A stretch of DNA of 64,000 nucleotides from Agelaius tricolor (taxonomy: Eukaryota; Chordata; Aves; Passeriformes; Icteridae), in NCBI GenBank assembly GCA_023055355.1, contig JALJCS010000037.1, positions 4,960,001 to 5,024,000 on the forward strand. Direction: 5' to 3'. Under the pieces are notes generated by a model. It did not search any database. It had not been told where the DNA came from and saw only the letters and a program-made list of their open reading frames with translations. Positions within the stretch are counted from its first letter, which is position 1. The number at the start of each line of letters is the position of its first letter. The position numbers and the translations under genes were made by a program. Positions 37,122-50,270 of the stretch are shown piece after piece.

Positions 37122-38475
37122 CCCTGATGCTGCTGTGCAATCAGAGGATTGTCACAAAATCCCCTTTTAAAAGTGATGCAGTGTTTTCCATGTCATTTGG
37201 GTGCTTCCAAGATCACCCCTTGTCCATCTCTGTCTGTCTGTCCACGCTGCTGCTCTGCAGGGCTGGAGCAGTGGGGCCTAAGAGAACTAAGTCCAGGTGT
37301 CCTTTCTGGCCAAAAGGCTGGGGATGTGTGCTGGGATGGGGATAGATGGGGAGTGTGTGCTGGTTTTGTGGAGGCTGCCAGTGGGAATCGTGCTGCAAGG
37401 CAGAGCCAGGACCTGGTGGCAAGCTCGTTTCCAAACAAATCAGCCTGCCTCGTTCCTCCTGCAGGCAGCTGTGTGGGAGCAGGGCCATGGCTGCCCCGTG
37501 CCATGAACCCAACACTGCTCCAACCCCAAACCAGCAGAGTGGCTGCCAGCCCACACCAGGGCCTGCCTGGGAGCTGGAAAAACCTTTCTGGTTTCAACAG
37601 GCTCTGGAGCAAAGCCCCTGGCAGGGAACTGACTTGTTCTGCTTAGTGAAGTTGCTCACCTCTCTCCCTCCTTGCCTTGGGTGCAATGTGCAGAAAACAG
37701 CCCCTAAAAACAAACAGCTGACAAAAGGTGTTGTGGCACATCCCAACAACCAGCTCCCAGTCCAGGAGGGAGGGGAGAGGAAAGGGAAGGTGTCAGGACT
37801 GTGATGCTCCCAGGGAGCTTTAGTGCTGCTCACTATGGGCAAGTGTTTGGCTGCCAGCTGCACCCTGTGCTTAGCCCCAGGCACCATCCCTGGGTGCTCC
37901 CCAGCAGTGGGATTTAGGGAGCTCTTTGGGGTCCAGCACCTGGCACATGTGGGCACTCAGAGACCTGTCTGGGTACATTTTGGCAAACAAAAAGTGGTTG
38001 AAAGCGTGACTTAGTGTTCACAGTGCTGCAGCAGAGCCAAGCCAAGCAGAGCCAAATGAGAGCCCAGAGTGTTTTGGGGCCCACAGCCTTCATCCCCAGC
38101 TTCTGTCAGACAAGAGAGATCAAATCTTGAAGCCACAGCTGAGATTTTGTGTGTCTGCTTGATGCTTGGAGGCAGCCTCATTGCTGGTGTTTTCTGGCCA
38201 GGGACCCAGGGTGGGCAGTGCTGCCAGCCTGTCTGGAGACATGGCTGGGCACACACAGAGGGAGCCCCTCTGGAGCGGGTTCTTGGGCTTGTGGCTGGTG
38301 CCTGTGCCTGTCCCTGCTAAGTGGGACAGGTCTTGCCCTCGTTTCCCTGCTGTGGTGCATGTGATGGGGGCTGCCTGTGCCAGGGGTGCCCAGCATGGGT
38401 TTGTGCCCTGGGCAGGCAGGAGATGCCAGGGGAGCACGATGACCATCTCACTGACCTCCCCCTCTCTTCTCTCAG

Positions 38476-38569
38476 GTGTGCAATTGCAACAAGTACCTGA
38501 AGGTCTCACGGGAGAGGATGAAGCAGCTGGTGGAGAGCAGCAGACAAGTGTCAGGGGAGCACAGTGCAG
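38476..38569 (+). CDS. EXD3: EXD3 penultimate exon (Mut7-C, CNC zinc motif)
   Basis: The exon lies between a strong acceptor (CCTCTCTTCTCTCAG) and a consensus donor (CAG|GTGAGT). It starts in phase 0 and ends with one base of the next codon. Its 31 codons begin VCNCNKYLKVSRERMKQL, matching the vertebrate EXD3 segment that opens the zinc-binding end of the Mut7-C domain (Cys-Asn-Cys then a Lys-Val-Ser-Arg helix). EXD3 is the vertebrate homolog of worm mut-7, with a DnaQ-like 3'-5' exonuclease domain and a C-terminal Mut7-C RNase-type domain. Its vertebrate role is not established. The end phase (1) fits the last exon at 47075 exactly. I did not find the preceding exons with the Mut7-C core. 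Confidence 0.9.
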
Positions 38570-39999
38570 GTGAGTGGGTGGGTGATTCCCCCTCCTGTGC
38601 CCTTCCCTGGGACTCACTGCTCTGGACAGAGCAGGACCATCCCCCTGGGCCTGGGGGTTTCTCAGAGGGGGATGAGAGTGCCCTGCCATCAACCTGCCAC
38701 GGGGTGCAGACCCACAGAGCTCTTTCAGGTCTGGTTTATGTCTCTGCCCTGGCTGCCCTGGCTGCCCTGTCCTGCCCTGCAAGGCACAGGGTCGTGCATG
38801 GGATTGCCCAGCCAGGGGAGTTGGTGACATGCCAACAGTAGCTCAAGTGACAGCCTTCATCACCTGAAAGTGAAAAACTCAGCTTGGGTGGTGAAATGCC
38901 TCCTGGCTGGGGCTGCTCACAGTGCCTTCCTCACCTGCCCAGTGCCTCTTGAATTAGGTCAGGCTGCAGAGAGGTGAGTCAGTGCTGCCTGCCCCAGCGG
39001 GCTCAAGGGAGAGAAGGCTCCTCCATACCCCAAGGTGCATTGACCCACACACACTCCTTCCCACAGGGAGACCCATTTTGGTGGCAAACGACACCCATGG
39101 CAGACCAGAATGGGAACGTGCCCCTGCTGCTGCTCCAAGGCAGCCCAGGCTCTGCTCCAGCCCTTTGGTGGGTGCATCCCTTCCCATCTGCAGGGAGCAG
39201 AGGGAAGTGGCAGCTGCTGGGCACTCCTGGCCGGCTGTGGCTTTGCCGGGGCTGCACGTGTGGCTCTGGGCATGAGGAACGTGGTGGGGCAGCTTTTCCC
39301 AGGGTGCTGGCAGCCTGGGAGTGCTGTGCTTCCCCAGAGTCCGGGACATCCTCCCCAGCGGTTTCTCTGGTGAGGGCACTCTCTGCATGTGTACCCAGCG
39401 ACCAGACAGGCCAGTTCAGCCAGTTCCAGAGTATGGGAAATAGAAATGCTGTGGTTTGTGTTCAGAGTGAGCCGTTTTCCCTTCCCCCTTTGGGATAAGG
39501 TTGATGGAGCTGAGAGGGTCTCACACAGCACCATGGCTCCCCCACACAGACTCTTTCAGGGACCACCTTGCTCTACTCCTTACACTCCATCTGCAACAGC
39601 CTGTGTCCCCATTGGGCTGTGCAGTCTCCTGCTGGGTCCCCCCATGTACCTGGGGGATTCATGGGGAAGGAGCAGGTGAGACCCCTGTGCTGGCCATGTC
39701 AGCCATGGCATTGGAGCGTCCTGCAATGGGGAACATCCTCTGCCTGAGCAGGCAGGGCAGGGACCAAAGGTGCCACAGCATCCCCAGAGGGGTGGTGGAG
39801 ACATGAGACAGAAGCTGTGATTCCCAGCCAGGTGGGCATAGCAGGGCTGGAGACTTGCCAGCAGAGTCCCCTGTGACCCAGGGCTCTGGCCCCATCCTGG
39901 GGGTTCCATTTCTGTCTGGATTTTGCTAGGAGCTGCAGGGATTGCAAGCAGGGATTGCAAGTGTGAGCTTGACTAGGTTGCCCCAAAATGTCCCACCTT

Positions 40000-40112
40000 G
40001 GGTCAGATATTCAGGAAGACAAACAGGAAGGGTGTGCTGACAGTGTTCTGTCAACGCTTGGTGGGGACAGTGGTGGCATTGGAACAGGCTGGGCAGCCAC
40101 AGAAGTGGGTCA
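40000..40112 (+). mobile_element. Probable CR1 LINE fragment
   Basis: Blocks 'gggtcagatattcaggaaga' and 'gtggcattggaacaggctgg', followed by 'agaagtgggtc', are in CR1 order. The copy lacks the 3' tail and is strongly diverged. Confidence 0.45.
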
Positions 40113-42654
40113 ATAAGAAAAATCTCACCTGTTCCCTGATTTCCTTTACATTTTCCTGCTGCAGCAGTTGGTGGCAGGACCTGCTCTGCCCTTGTCATGG
40201 CCCAACACATGGCAGGGGGGTGTTCAGCACCCACAGCCTCACACCAGGACTGTCCCCTGTGCCATGACTCCAGCCCAGGCCATGTTGTCCCTGTCATGCC
40301 CCTGTGCATGGCCCAGACCATGGCCAGGTGCTGCTGCTTGGCAAAAAAATGCCTTTTCCGTGCTCCTGCTTCCAGGCAAGGAGTGAACCTCCTCCCACGG
40401 GGGCCTTACCTCTCCAGGGAGGAGCTGGTGGGTGCTGGAGCAGATGGGTGATGGGGACAGATCCTTCAGGACCACCTCTCAACACAAGTCTGCATCTGGC
40501 CCAGGTGCTCCCAAGTCCTGGGGTCCAGCTGCATCCAGTGCTGCTTCATTTGGTTCCTGGATTTTTATAGCAGGGCTTCCAAGAGATGAAAGGACAATTA
40601 TTCATCCTGTAATAGCTCACTTTTACTTGGACCTAGGACTTTCACAGGTTTTAGGGAACATAATCCTTGACACAGACACATTTTTCCCTGCATGAGGGTT
40701 TTGACAGAAGTGCCACAAATAGTTTCAAACCCCGACAGCTTTTCCCTGTGATTTCCCAGGGGGATGCTCTGAGCAGCTCAGGTGCCTGGAGCAGACAGGG
40801 GCAGAGAGGGGAGCAGGGCTGTGGGTCACCACAGGGCACAGGCAAGTCCTCCCTGGAGGCAGTGACAGATTGTAGCTCCCAAGAGACCCAGGGGAATGGG
40901 CTGTGTCACAGGCTCTTGTCTGGTATGGGGAACTCTTGCTTAGTCAGTGCAGTAAAACCAGCTGGCACAGGGCCCCAGAGCTCGGTGGGTGCTCTGCCAG
41001 ATGAAATCTGGTCTCTGGGAAAGGCGAGGATGTAGCATATTCCATCGGGTTGGGAGCTGCCAAACAGAGGAGGCGAATTTAATTGCAGAATCTCCCCTCA
41101 CCATCTAAAATGTGCTGCAAAAGATGAAAACAGTGGATCTTGCTGCTCTTGAGTTGGTGGTGCTGACCAGGCAGGGTGCAGCCTCCACTCCCATGCTGGG
41201 TGGGCACCCTCCCTGAGCAGCTGCCAGCGCTGGGGCTCTGGACACAGGTGCAGGATAAGTCCCCGATGGCCCCAGCAGTGGCTGCAGGAGCAGCTGGAGT
41301 GTCCCTGCACTGGGTGACAAGATGGCATCGAGCAGCTGGGGCACCCACCTTGCCCCTGCCAGCCTGAGCAGTGACTTGGGGTTTCTTTCCCTTCTCAGCC
41401 CTTGGCTCCACCCCGAGCCTGGGGAAAAGCCAGCAGAGACAGCTCAAGGCAGGTGGGAGGAAGTGCTGCAGGCCACAGTGTGGGGAAGGCTGGGGTGCCA
41501 GCAGGACTGTCCCTCCTCTACAGCCACTGCACTGGGGCAGCTGAGGGCATGGGCTGGTGGTACCCACTCGCCTGAGCCAGGAGCTCTGGTGGACAGCAGG
41601 AAGAGTCCCCTGCATGCCCAAAGCCCTACAGCTGGAGGCTTTCCTGATCTACAGTATTTGGCTTTGCTGTGAGCATCACACTTGTCTTGTTGCCATGTGG
41701 AAAAGGTGTGAGATAGATCCTTGTGCTGTCCTGGGAGTGTTCTTGCACACATGGATCCTCACTGCTTTGTACCAAACTCCGTTTGTAGGGCCAAGGCACC
41801 CCCATTGTCTTGGGCTGCTCTGAATACTTCTGCATGGAAGGGGATGAGTTCCTGAGGGGTTGCACCCCTGGATCCAGGCGATCCCCTGCCCCCTTCAGCC
41901 ACTCCATGCATTTAGGCTCTCTTTTCTCCAGGGTGCAACGGAATAACAGGAGCATCTTCACGTGCCCAAGCAGGTCAGGGATGGGACCGGGGGCTGTAGT
42001 GGTGAGACCAGCCAGAAACACCCCCCAGGCTCAGCCAGCTTTCCCTTTTCAGTGGGACTCACTTGCTCATTTGGAAAAGCAGGGCAGGGCTGGGACCCGG
42101 TGACATTGCTGTGTGTGCTGGTTTGCAGAGCTCTGCTATGCCTGCTGACAGGGGCATTGTGCCCAGCGTGGCCTGGGAAGGAGCTGGAGGCCATTCAGAG
42201 CCGGGGACCATTGTGTGCTGCTCCCAGCACTGGGTACAGGGGCTGGCAGGCTTCTCTTCACAGCGGCACTGGGAGATGAGAGCAGCTGGAGCTGCCTCTT
42301 GCTTGAGCTCATCCTCCCTCCTCCGCCCTGGGAACATCTTAAGATCACGGCCAGGCTGCTGCAGCCCAGGTTGCACAATCCCGGGTCCTTTGTCCTTTGC
42401 TTATCTGCCTTATCGAGGAGGAAAAGATAACCAGGCATCTTCAGTGCCCTGCAATCAGCACATTTCTCAGGCTCATAACTCCTCTTATCAGGCTGATCTC
42501 TCACCGAGGCCGAGGTTTCCCATGCACCTTTGTACTCCAAGAATGCTCCCAGGTCTGTGTTCAGCCTTGTGCAAAGCCTCGACAAAGCTTTGAGCTTTCT
42601 CCCCAGCCCCCCAGCCCTGGCTGCAGCTGAGCCCCCCACACCGCTGCAATGGCT

Positions 42655-42725
42655 CTGGCAGGGGCAGGGCCCAGGGCTGGCACAGGGCCCGGGGCTGGCA
42701 CAGGGCTCAGGGCTGGCATAGGGCT
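42655..42725. repeat. 18-bp tandem repeat (GGCTGGCACAGGGCCCGG)
   Basis: Three to four imperfect copies of a GGGCTGGCACAGGGC-type unit. Confidence 0.8.
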
Positions 42726-45700
42726 GCCGGACCCACAGCCTCTCCAGAGGCAGCAGGAGCTGCCAGGTGCTTGCCTGAGCCAGCTGGGACAGGCACCCAG
42801 CTCCTCGCCCCAAGGCCTTGGTTTGGGCCAGGGTGACACAGAGGGACCTGGGCTAGAAACAGAGCCCGTGGGGCAGGATTTTGGGCAGAAGTGCCTGATT
42901 CCCTGGGAAGTTGTTGGCTGCCACCCTGATACTGAAACCCTGGGGGTGCCCAGAGCTCACACAGTGGGGACAGGTTGTTCCCAGACAAATCAGGGCTGGG
43001 TGGGCTGGGAAAGGGGAATGGGCAGAGGCTCAAAAGAGGATCGGCCCTGATCCTGCTCTGTCCCATCTTTCCAAGCCCTGCTGTGCCCCCCTGTCCTGCT
43101 GGGAAGTCCCGGTGCTGTCCCAGTAGTGCTGACCCAGCATTCCAGCATTGCAGCTGACACAATAGGCTGGAGGGACTACAGGTCACCAGTGTCACCATCA
43201 CGGTGGCCTTTCAATGGGACCCCCACTAAGAGCCCCTCTGTGTGGGGAAATGTGCATCCCCTTGCCCACAGTGGGCAGCCCCTGTCCTGTCCCATGTCCA
43301 TCCCACTGGGCTCAGCCCCACGTCCATGAGCAGGACCTTGCAGTGAGGCACATGAAGCTGCAGCTCCTGTCTCATCCCTATCTCGGGACAAGTCACTTTG
43401 CCCCCACAGCCTCCCTGTGGCAATAGTTCAGGGTTTTTGTGGGACTACCAGAGTGTTCCCGGTGACTGTGGGTCCCAGAGGCTGCCATGTCCGCTCAGGT
43501 GAAGGGACTGTTGTTCCAGAGCCTGTTCAGTGCCCAGGGTGTGGGATGGGCCTCTGGCATGGGTCTGCCCCACTGTCTTAGTGCTGGTGATTGGGGGCTG
43601 AAAGAAGGAGATCCAATCCAGGCTGGGGAGCTCCTGCTGCACCCACCTCATGGAGCATGGGGCCACCCCACCCTGGGGCATACAGTAAGGGCTTGAGCAG
43701 AAAGCAGGGCTGCTGCAGAGGTGACAAGTGTGTGCAGAGGTGGGATCCCACCACTGATAGTGGCCCTGCTTAGCTCAGGAAAGAACATGATGCAGAAATA
43801 AGCAGAATGGGGGTGCTGCAGAATCCCCTCTCCCTTGGACATGGCAGCATTTGCTGGCAGTGAGACATCATGGTGGGAAGAGCAGCAGTTTTTGCTGTTC
43901 CCATGGGATTCATTCCCACAGGTGAGCAGGGGTGGGCAGGAGCTGTGAGTGGGAAGCACGTGCGAGTCCAGGAGGAGATGGCTCTTGTGCTGAGCACTGC
44001 CCAGCTGGGGACAGTGCCAGGGGATGACTGTTGCTGCCCGTGGAGCTCTGCAGCACTCACATGGGGGTGCTCAGCTCTGGGGGGCTGGGGGCTGCAGGGC
44101 TCAGCCCCTCACCCAGGGTCTGTCATCCCCAGGGTGACCCAGCCAAGAGGAGGAGAGGTGAGTGAGAGGCAAAGGGGTTTTTATTTTCAAGATGTTTTAT
44201 AATGGGATTATTAGTTCCCAAGAAGTGTTTCAAATTGATTTGATAAGGAATGGCTTTCCTTTCTCCTCCGCGGCGATGCGGTGGGAATCCAGCCCTTGGT
44301 GTGAACCTCACAGAGCTCTGCACGCCACAAGCTCCCAGCACAAAGGAAGGATACACTGGGTTCCCCTGCACCCTACACATGCCTTTTGCTCCATTTCTGC
44401 TGGAACTCCAGGGTGTGCAGCATCCAGGCAAGCTGGGATGCAGTCCCAAGGGAGCCGTGGCTCCACTGGAGAGGTGTCTGCCTGTCTGAAAGGGGAGAGA
44501 AAAACCCTCCCTCAAGCTCCACCCCCCCCCCCTTTCCCCTGGAAACCCCTGTTTTTCTGGGGGACCCAGCCTTTCCCAGCTCAGTTTTCCCTGCGTGCCC
44601 GGCTGGCATCCTGTGCATGGCGCCTGGTGGCCCTTTCACCCTGTCGGTGAGGGGAGCACAGGCATCTTCAAAAGCCCTGGGAAGAATTTGGTGGGAGGGG
44701 GAGAAGGGGTTTTACAAGCTCCCATTCAGAAATGGTCACTTTGAAGTGATGTAGCATTTTCAACCCTTTGAAGAGCCACAATTAGGAGGGGGCTGGTGCA
44801 AGCAAAGGCAAAACTACGCGGTGACCATCACAGCTTTTCTCTCCTCAGGCTTTTAAGGAATGAACTTTCCCTCCCTGCCTGCCTTTTTCCCACGAGCCCA
44901 GGGGGTAGGATTGGGGTGTTTGGGGGAGCTGGAGGTTTCTCATCCGCCTGTGCAGGGAAGGAGGAGTTTGCCATTGGCTTTGCCCACCAGCAGCAGGACA
45001 GCAGAGGGAGCATGTTGGAAGAGAGAGCAAATTACTCCATATCCCTGCAGGCACACAGAATGGCAATGTCCTGTCAGTGTGCTGGTGCCATGCTCTGTCC
45101 AGGGAAATTTTCGGGTCCGTGATGGGGAAAGCTGTTGGCCATGGGTGCTGCGTGCTGTCAGTGTCATTTCCATTGCGTTGGATCTTAAAGTCCCACCCAA
45201 GGTTGATGTCCCTCCCTTCGGGGTCTGGAGCACGAGAGCAGAGAGGATAGGAGAAAAAAGGGTGCCCAGGCTGAGGCCACCCTATGCCACCAAACACAGG
45301 AGTGGCACAGGGCAGAGAGGGGTGGGAACAGAGTGAGGACAGAGCCGCTGTTCTTGACTTGGGGATCTGCCACCCGCTGGCAGGCTTTATCCTGGAGAAA
45401 CACCTGGGAAATGGACTCCCCCTCCACATCCCTGGGGTGGCTCAGGAATCTCCCAAGAGCAGCCTGGGTGTTTCACCACTTGCCAGAAATTTGAGAAAAT
45501 GGGAAATTGAGGTCATTGTTTTCCCTTTAAGGATAGATGTCAGTGTCCAAAGCAGATGTGGGGGATGAAGGAAAGGCCTATCTGTGAGTGAGGCCATGGG
45601 ACAGTTGTTCAGGGCACAGTCCTGATGAACCCAGCTCTTGCCCAGTGTCTCAGATGGGGCTTGGGGCTGCTTCCTCTTGTGCTGTGGCAAACTAGTGCTG

Positions 45701-47074
45701 CTGCTGGGCAATGTGGTGGTGAAAGGCTGGCCTGCAAATCCCCCATGAAAACACCCCCAGTGACAGCCATGACCCTGAGCATGGCTGTTGATGTGCTCGG
45801 AACTGGGGGTGACTGTGCCCCACCAGCTCGGGCTGGTAATCTGCCCTGGGGAGGTGTGGAAGGTCTTGGGGGTGGGGGTCTGGGGAGCCCCCCCTGAACC
45901 AGGCTCCCGTGTGAGCTGAGCCTTCCACACTTCCCCCAGGCTGTGGCTCTTTCTACTCCTGCGATGGGCAGGCCCAGACCCCACCGCGCAGCTGGGGGGT
46001 GACTCTGCCAGGATGGCATGGACGTTTCAGGGCTGTTCCCAGCCGTGTTCCCAGCTCCTGACGGCTCTGGAATGCAGGGAAGGGCCAGCTGGGAATGCTG
46101 GTGTCCTTCTCCATCCCAGCTGGCTCCTGGCTCCTGTGATCCTGAAAAGGGTGAGGTGAACACCCCAGAAGTGCCACTAGAGCGATGCAGGATGCCTTTT
46201 GTTGTCTTAATTGGTGCCTGAGCAGGACAGATCCCCCTGCCAAAACGGGGACATCCCGCAGCAACAACTGCAGCCTGTTCCCGGCTGCCAGGCAACCTGA
46301 TGGATGGGAGGCAGCTGAGCCCTCGGCTTCCGCTGCCCGGATCTGCAGAGCTGCCGTGCCCCCGGGGAGCCGTCAGCGGGTCCGGACTGCGACTCAGGGC
46401 ACTCGCTGTGCGATGGCAGCGATCCTGGGGACGGGGCTGGGGCAGACAGGCACTGGGGTGTGTGGGTGCGGGGACAGCTCAGGGACCTGCGTCACTGTCA
46501 CTGTGCCCCTTGCCCAGGGTGCGGGGGAGGGTCACACGCTGGGGAAGGGGCCCAAAGCCCCGTCTCCGCGGGCAGGTCGGGAGAGTCGAGGGTGCCATTA
46601 GCAGCTGATCACGGTGGTGGTTTAATTAAAGCAGCAGCAGGGGTTTGCCTGCTGTTTGTCTGCCCCATAACGCAGCCAGGCTGGCGTGGGGGCACAGCCC
46701 CGCTCCGAGAGCGGCCTGGCCTGGCCTGTGACCGGAAGGCAAACCAGCCGCACCCACAGCAGCAGCAGCACTGGAGCCATCACCCAGAGCGGAACAGGCC
46801 CCAAGACACGGCGAAGGAACTGCAGGAGGTGCCCGGCAGCTGCAGGGGAGCAAGTGGCTGCACGGGTGCCACGCTTAGGGCAGGCAGCTGCTGGATGCTG
46901 GTGACCAACCACCTTCTCCCGAATTCAGGGGATGCTCCTCCCTGAGATGCAGGGCAGAGCCTCGACCCCTGCAGGGATGACAGCCCCATCACAAGGTGGC
47001 TCACGTGGTTAAGCACAGATTCCACTCATCACACCAATGACTGGTGGTTTGTCTGCTGTCTCCTCTCTCCACAG

Positions 47075-47391
47075 GCTGCCCGGGGAGCCAGAGCTGCAGT
47101 GTCACCGTGCCAGTCTGTGACACAGCCCAGCCTGGCTGCACCCCACACAGCGAGCAGGCGGAGGGGACGGACCAGTGCAGGGCAGCCATGGGGCTGGCAG
47201 GGGACACAGTCCTGCAGGTCACTGCCATCCCCCCCGGCGTGCTGGACAGAGCAGAGCTCACCGACTTCTACTGCTGCACCTGCTGTGGGAAAGTGTTTTG
47301 GGAAGGGTCCCATTTTGGACGCATCGTGTCCCAGTTTCAGGATGTTCTTGTGGCCTCTGGGAACACACAGAGCTTCTATGAGCTGAGCTGA
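47075..47391 (+). CDS. EXD3: EXD3 terminal coding exon (Mut7-C end)
   Basis: The acceptor TCTCTCCACAG precedes 317 bases encoding 105 residues with the split codon from 38569. The N-terminal two thirds are poorly conserved linker. The C-terminal third holds the family hallmark, GVLDRAELTDFYCC followed by CCGKVFWEGSHFGR and a VSQFQDVL helix. The Cys pairs complete the zinc ribbon begun in the previous exon. The protein ends Phe-Tyr-Glu-Leu-Ser, and its last residues and TGA stop lie inside a GAGCT pentanucleotide repeat, so the C-terminus and stop are set by repeat copies. The match to EXD3 is strong. The exact residue count of the whole protein cannot be given because upstream exons are not seen. 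Confidence 0.93.
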
Positions 47392-47417
47392 GCTGAGCTG
47401 AGCTGAGCTGAGCTGAG
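47380..47417. repeat. (GAGCT)n microsatellite over the EXD3 stop
   Basis: Seven to eight GAGCT units span the final EXD3 codons, the stop and the first 26 bases of the 3' UTR. Every reading frame through the repeat meets TGA within 15 bp. Confidence 0.95.
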
Positions 47418-47630
47418 GAGAATCATGAGGGCTCCACAGGGGAACTGGGACTGCCTGGTGAACCTCAGCAGATTCTGGGCTGTGGGTTTCTGGAGAGAGG
47501 CTGGAAGTGGGGAGGCAGGAGCTCTCATTTTGGGATCCATCACGGAGAGCACTGTCACAGGTGCACCCGTGGTTTGCAACAGCCCAAAAATACTCCATGA
47601 GATCATTAAAGCAGAGGTAGCTGAAGAATG
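47392..47630 (+). other. EXD3: EXD3 3' UTR (likely)
   Basis: After the stop the sequence runs to a variant polyadenylation signal ATTAAA at 47605-47610, with a T-rich stretch (about 47637-47650) downstream. A canonical AATAAA at 48575-48580 could serve a longer isoform. Confidence 0.5.
47605..47610 (+). terminator. Possible EXD3 polyadenylation signal ATTAAA
   Basis: The most common variant hexamer, 214 bases after the stop, followed by GGGCACTTTGCTTTATTTC. The alternative is AATAAA at 48575. Confidence 0.4.
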
Positions 47631-50270
47631 GGCACTTTGCTTTATTTCTGCCCCTCTCCAAACTACACATGGCAAGATGGTGGGAGGGCTCTGCTGAACA
47701 AAACCACCACCCCAGCAGTGCTGACTCCACCTCACCCACGCACCCCAGTGCCTCTCTGCCCACTCACTCATGGGGAGCAGGAGCTGCATCCCCAACAGCA
47801 GCACAGGGCAGAGAGCATCCTGAGCACTCCCAGCCTGTGGGACATGTGCCAAGCCTCAACCCATCCCTAGCATCCTGCTCACCCTGACCCTGTGCTCCCA
47901 GCACTCCTGGAGGCAGCTGGTGGGCACAGGCCTGGAGGTCTGGGGAGGCTGAGCATTGCTGGGCTAAGGGAAATTTCTGGTGCACACTGGCACCTGCACC
48001 CACTGGCACCTGCACCCCCTGTGCTGCAGCCTGGGATGCCCCAGCAGGGCCAGGCTGGTCCTGAGGGGGCTCCCACTGGCGCCAAAGCTGCCAACCTCTT
48101 CCTCCCCTGGGGAGACGCCTCAGCACAGCCTGTGCCCAGGCTCCGTGCAGGGTACACAGGAGAGACAATAAGGTGTGTGTGGGCCCACTAATACCAGGAA
48201 CTGGAATCACTGGTGGGACTGGCCAGAGGAGGCTGCATCTCACCATGGAGATCCCAGGCATGTCCTGCAGCTCCAGGGGGCTGCTGTCCAGTGTCTCCCG
48301 ATCAATGGCCAAGCTCACACCATTCCATCCTGAACAGAGGATCATCTGCAAAATTCCTCCTCTAATCTGTTTTAACTGCCAGGACTTGCTGTTATTGTTG
48401 AGAGGCCCTGAGGAGTTCTTGGCTGAGATGTGACATTTATGAGCTAGTGAAGCACTGGCCCAGGCAGCTCATGGCACAGTGCAGGACTCATTTTCCCTCT
48501 TCCAAATGTCCTGGCTACACGGTGCCAGGGGCTCCTTCCTCCCAGGGACATCTCACCCTCTAGTTCAATGCTTTAATAAAAGAAACACACCATCTTCCCA
48601 CTTTGAATATTCTTCTTTTCCATAAGGTCCATAATATTAATGCCTAAGCATTAATTAGTACAAGTGACCCTAAAAGGCAGCCACCCCCACACTGCCAGTA
48701 CCAGGCACTGAGCAGCCCAAACCCCTCAGGCTCCACACAGACTACTCATCCTTGTGTCAGCATCCTGTTTCTTCAGGGTTTGTTCTGGGAGGGCAGAAAC
48801 TGGGGATGAGTCAAAGCAGGAATGATGCAGAGCCTCCAGCTGCTGGCCCCCACAGCGTGCACTGCTTTGTCTGCCATGAAATCAAACTCCAAAATGGGAT
48901 TAACCTTTCCAGGTCCTGTTTAGGGGAAGCTGCTGAGCCACATGCACATCTGACCACTCATGGGCACTTCTGGCCTTTGCTTGCTGGGTTTTCCAGAGCT
49001 GTGGTTTTACATTCATCTGCCACTGCTTCTGCTGTGGAGGGAAGCTCACATGACATGGGGACACACGGCCCTGTCCCTCACCTGGGGACAGCTGCCTAGA
49101 AGGTGCCTTTCCCTCTGATCCCTGGGGACAGTAGGGTCACCTCCTGGTCAACTCCAGGATTTTATCTGCTTGAGAGCTTTCCCAGTTTAGGGCTGAGCTC
49201 TTGTGCTTACAGTCAAGGCTGTGCTAGGGCAGGGTCCCATGGCTGGGACTTGTTCTAGGACCCCAACCCAGGGCAGAGCCCAGCAAGCAGTCTGTACCTG
49301 TGGACATGGCACAAAACAGCTCCTAGAAGATTCCATCCAGCTCCTGGGGACAGGGGCAGTGGCTGGACCCAGCACAGTGCCTCTTCCTTCTTGCTGCCCA
49401 CAGGAGGTGGTGCCATGGTGGGAAGTGTGCAGCAAGGTCACCTCCAACCATAGACACAGTCAACAGCAAATTCCACATGAGAATAGCCTTGAGGAGCATC
49501 CAGGAGGTAATAAATTGTCCAGTTTTGAATGATGGATACATATCAAAGGGAATTAAAGCAGCTTTCTAATCAGCCTACAATATTGTTTCCTTATCTGGCT
49601 GCTTAAAAAAAATAATTACAAAATCCCATTGTCTGTGTCATACTAATGTTTAACATTTATTAGGGCAGTAATGAGCCCTCCTTGGTTTTATGGAGCTGTT
49701 TGATCCTGCGTGGAAAGGGCAGCTGCAGCAGTGTTGTGGCAGGGACGAGCGCTCTGGGTGGGCTGCCATGGATCCCCCGGCTGCTTCACCTGTGCTCAGC
49801 TCCTGCCTCTGCGTGACAGGATGTGATCATGAGGGGACCCTGGGATAAAAAAGCACTGAGGAAGGGTTTTATTGCTCTTTATCATGAATGAGATCTGGCT
49901 GAGCAGCATCTATCCCTCGGCCCTGGGAAACCACACGCTGCATCGGATGTCAGACGGTTCCTCTCCTCTCCTTGTGTACTCCCGCACATCCTTCAGAGTT
50001 TGACGGGGACAAGGTGTTTGATGCTCAGGCCAGCTTTAGTTTACAAATGAATATATCAACATTGTTCCTCATCAGGCAGGAATGCACTTCCCTCCCTTCT
50101 CCCCCACCTTATCCCCATCCTCTTCTGAGCAAACTTCCTTCCTCCTGTAATCTGGAGCGGAAACCTCGCCACATATTTGACCGGCTCACAGAAATCAGCT
50201 CAGTGTTCCCTGGCATGACTTTGTGCCTTGAACTAGGGCTGGCTGGTCCCTAAGGCAGCCAGCAAGGCAC

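Larger units (their letters stand above)
38570..47074 (+). other. EXD3: EXD3 last intron, 8.5 kb
   Basis: The intron begins GTGAGT and ends CTCTCCACAG. It contains one probable CR1 remnant (40000-40112) and an 18-bp tandem repeat (about 42655-42725), but no convincing further exon. The phase-compatible 51-bp segment at 39625-39675 has weak splice sites and no family similarity. A mildly CpG-rich patch lies at 46300-46600. Confidence 0.7.

Noticed and set aside
39625..39675. Possible 51-bp EXD3 exon in the last intron
   Set aside because: It is phase-compatible, but the acceptor lacks a pyrimidine tract and the peptide has no similarity to EXD3. The two flanking exons already join in frame.
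44117..44141. Possible 25-bp micro-exon (CCCCAG...GGTGAGTG)
   Set aside because: Its length would break the phase between the EXD3 exons at 38476 and 47075, and it encodes no family feature.
47029..47763. 244-codon minus-strand frame
   Set aside because: It is antisense to the EXD3 terminal exon and the GAGCT repeat, so a shadow frame.
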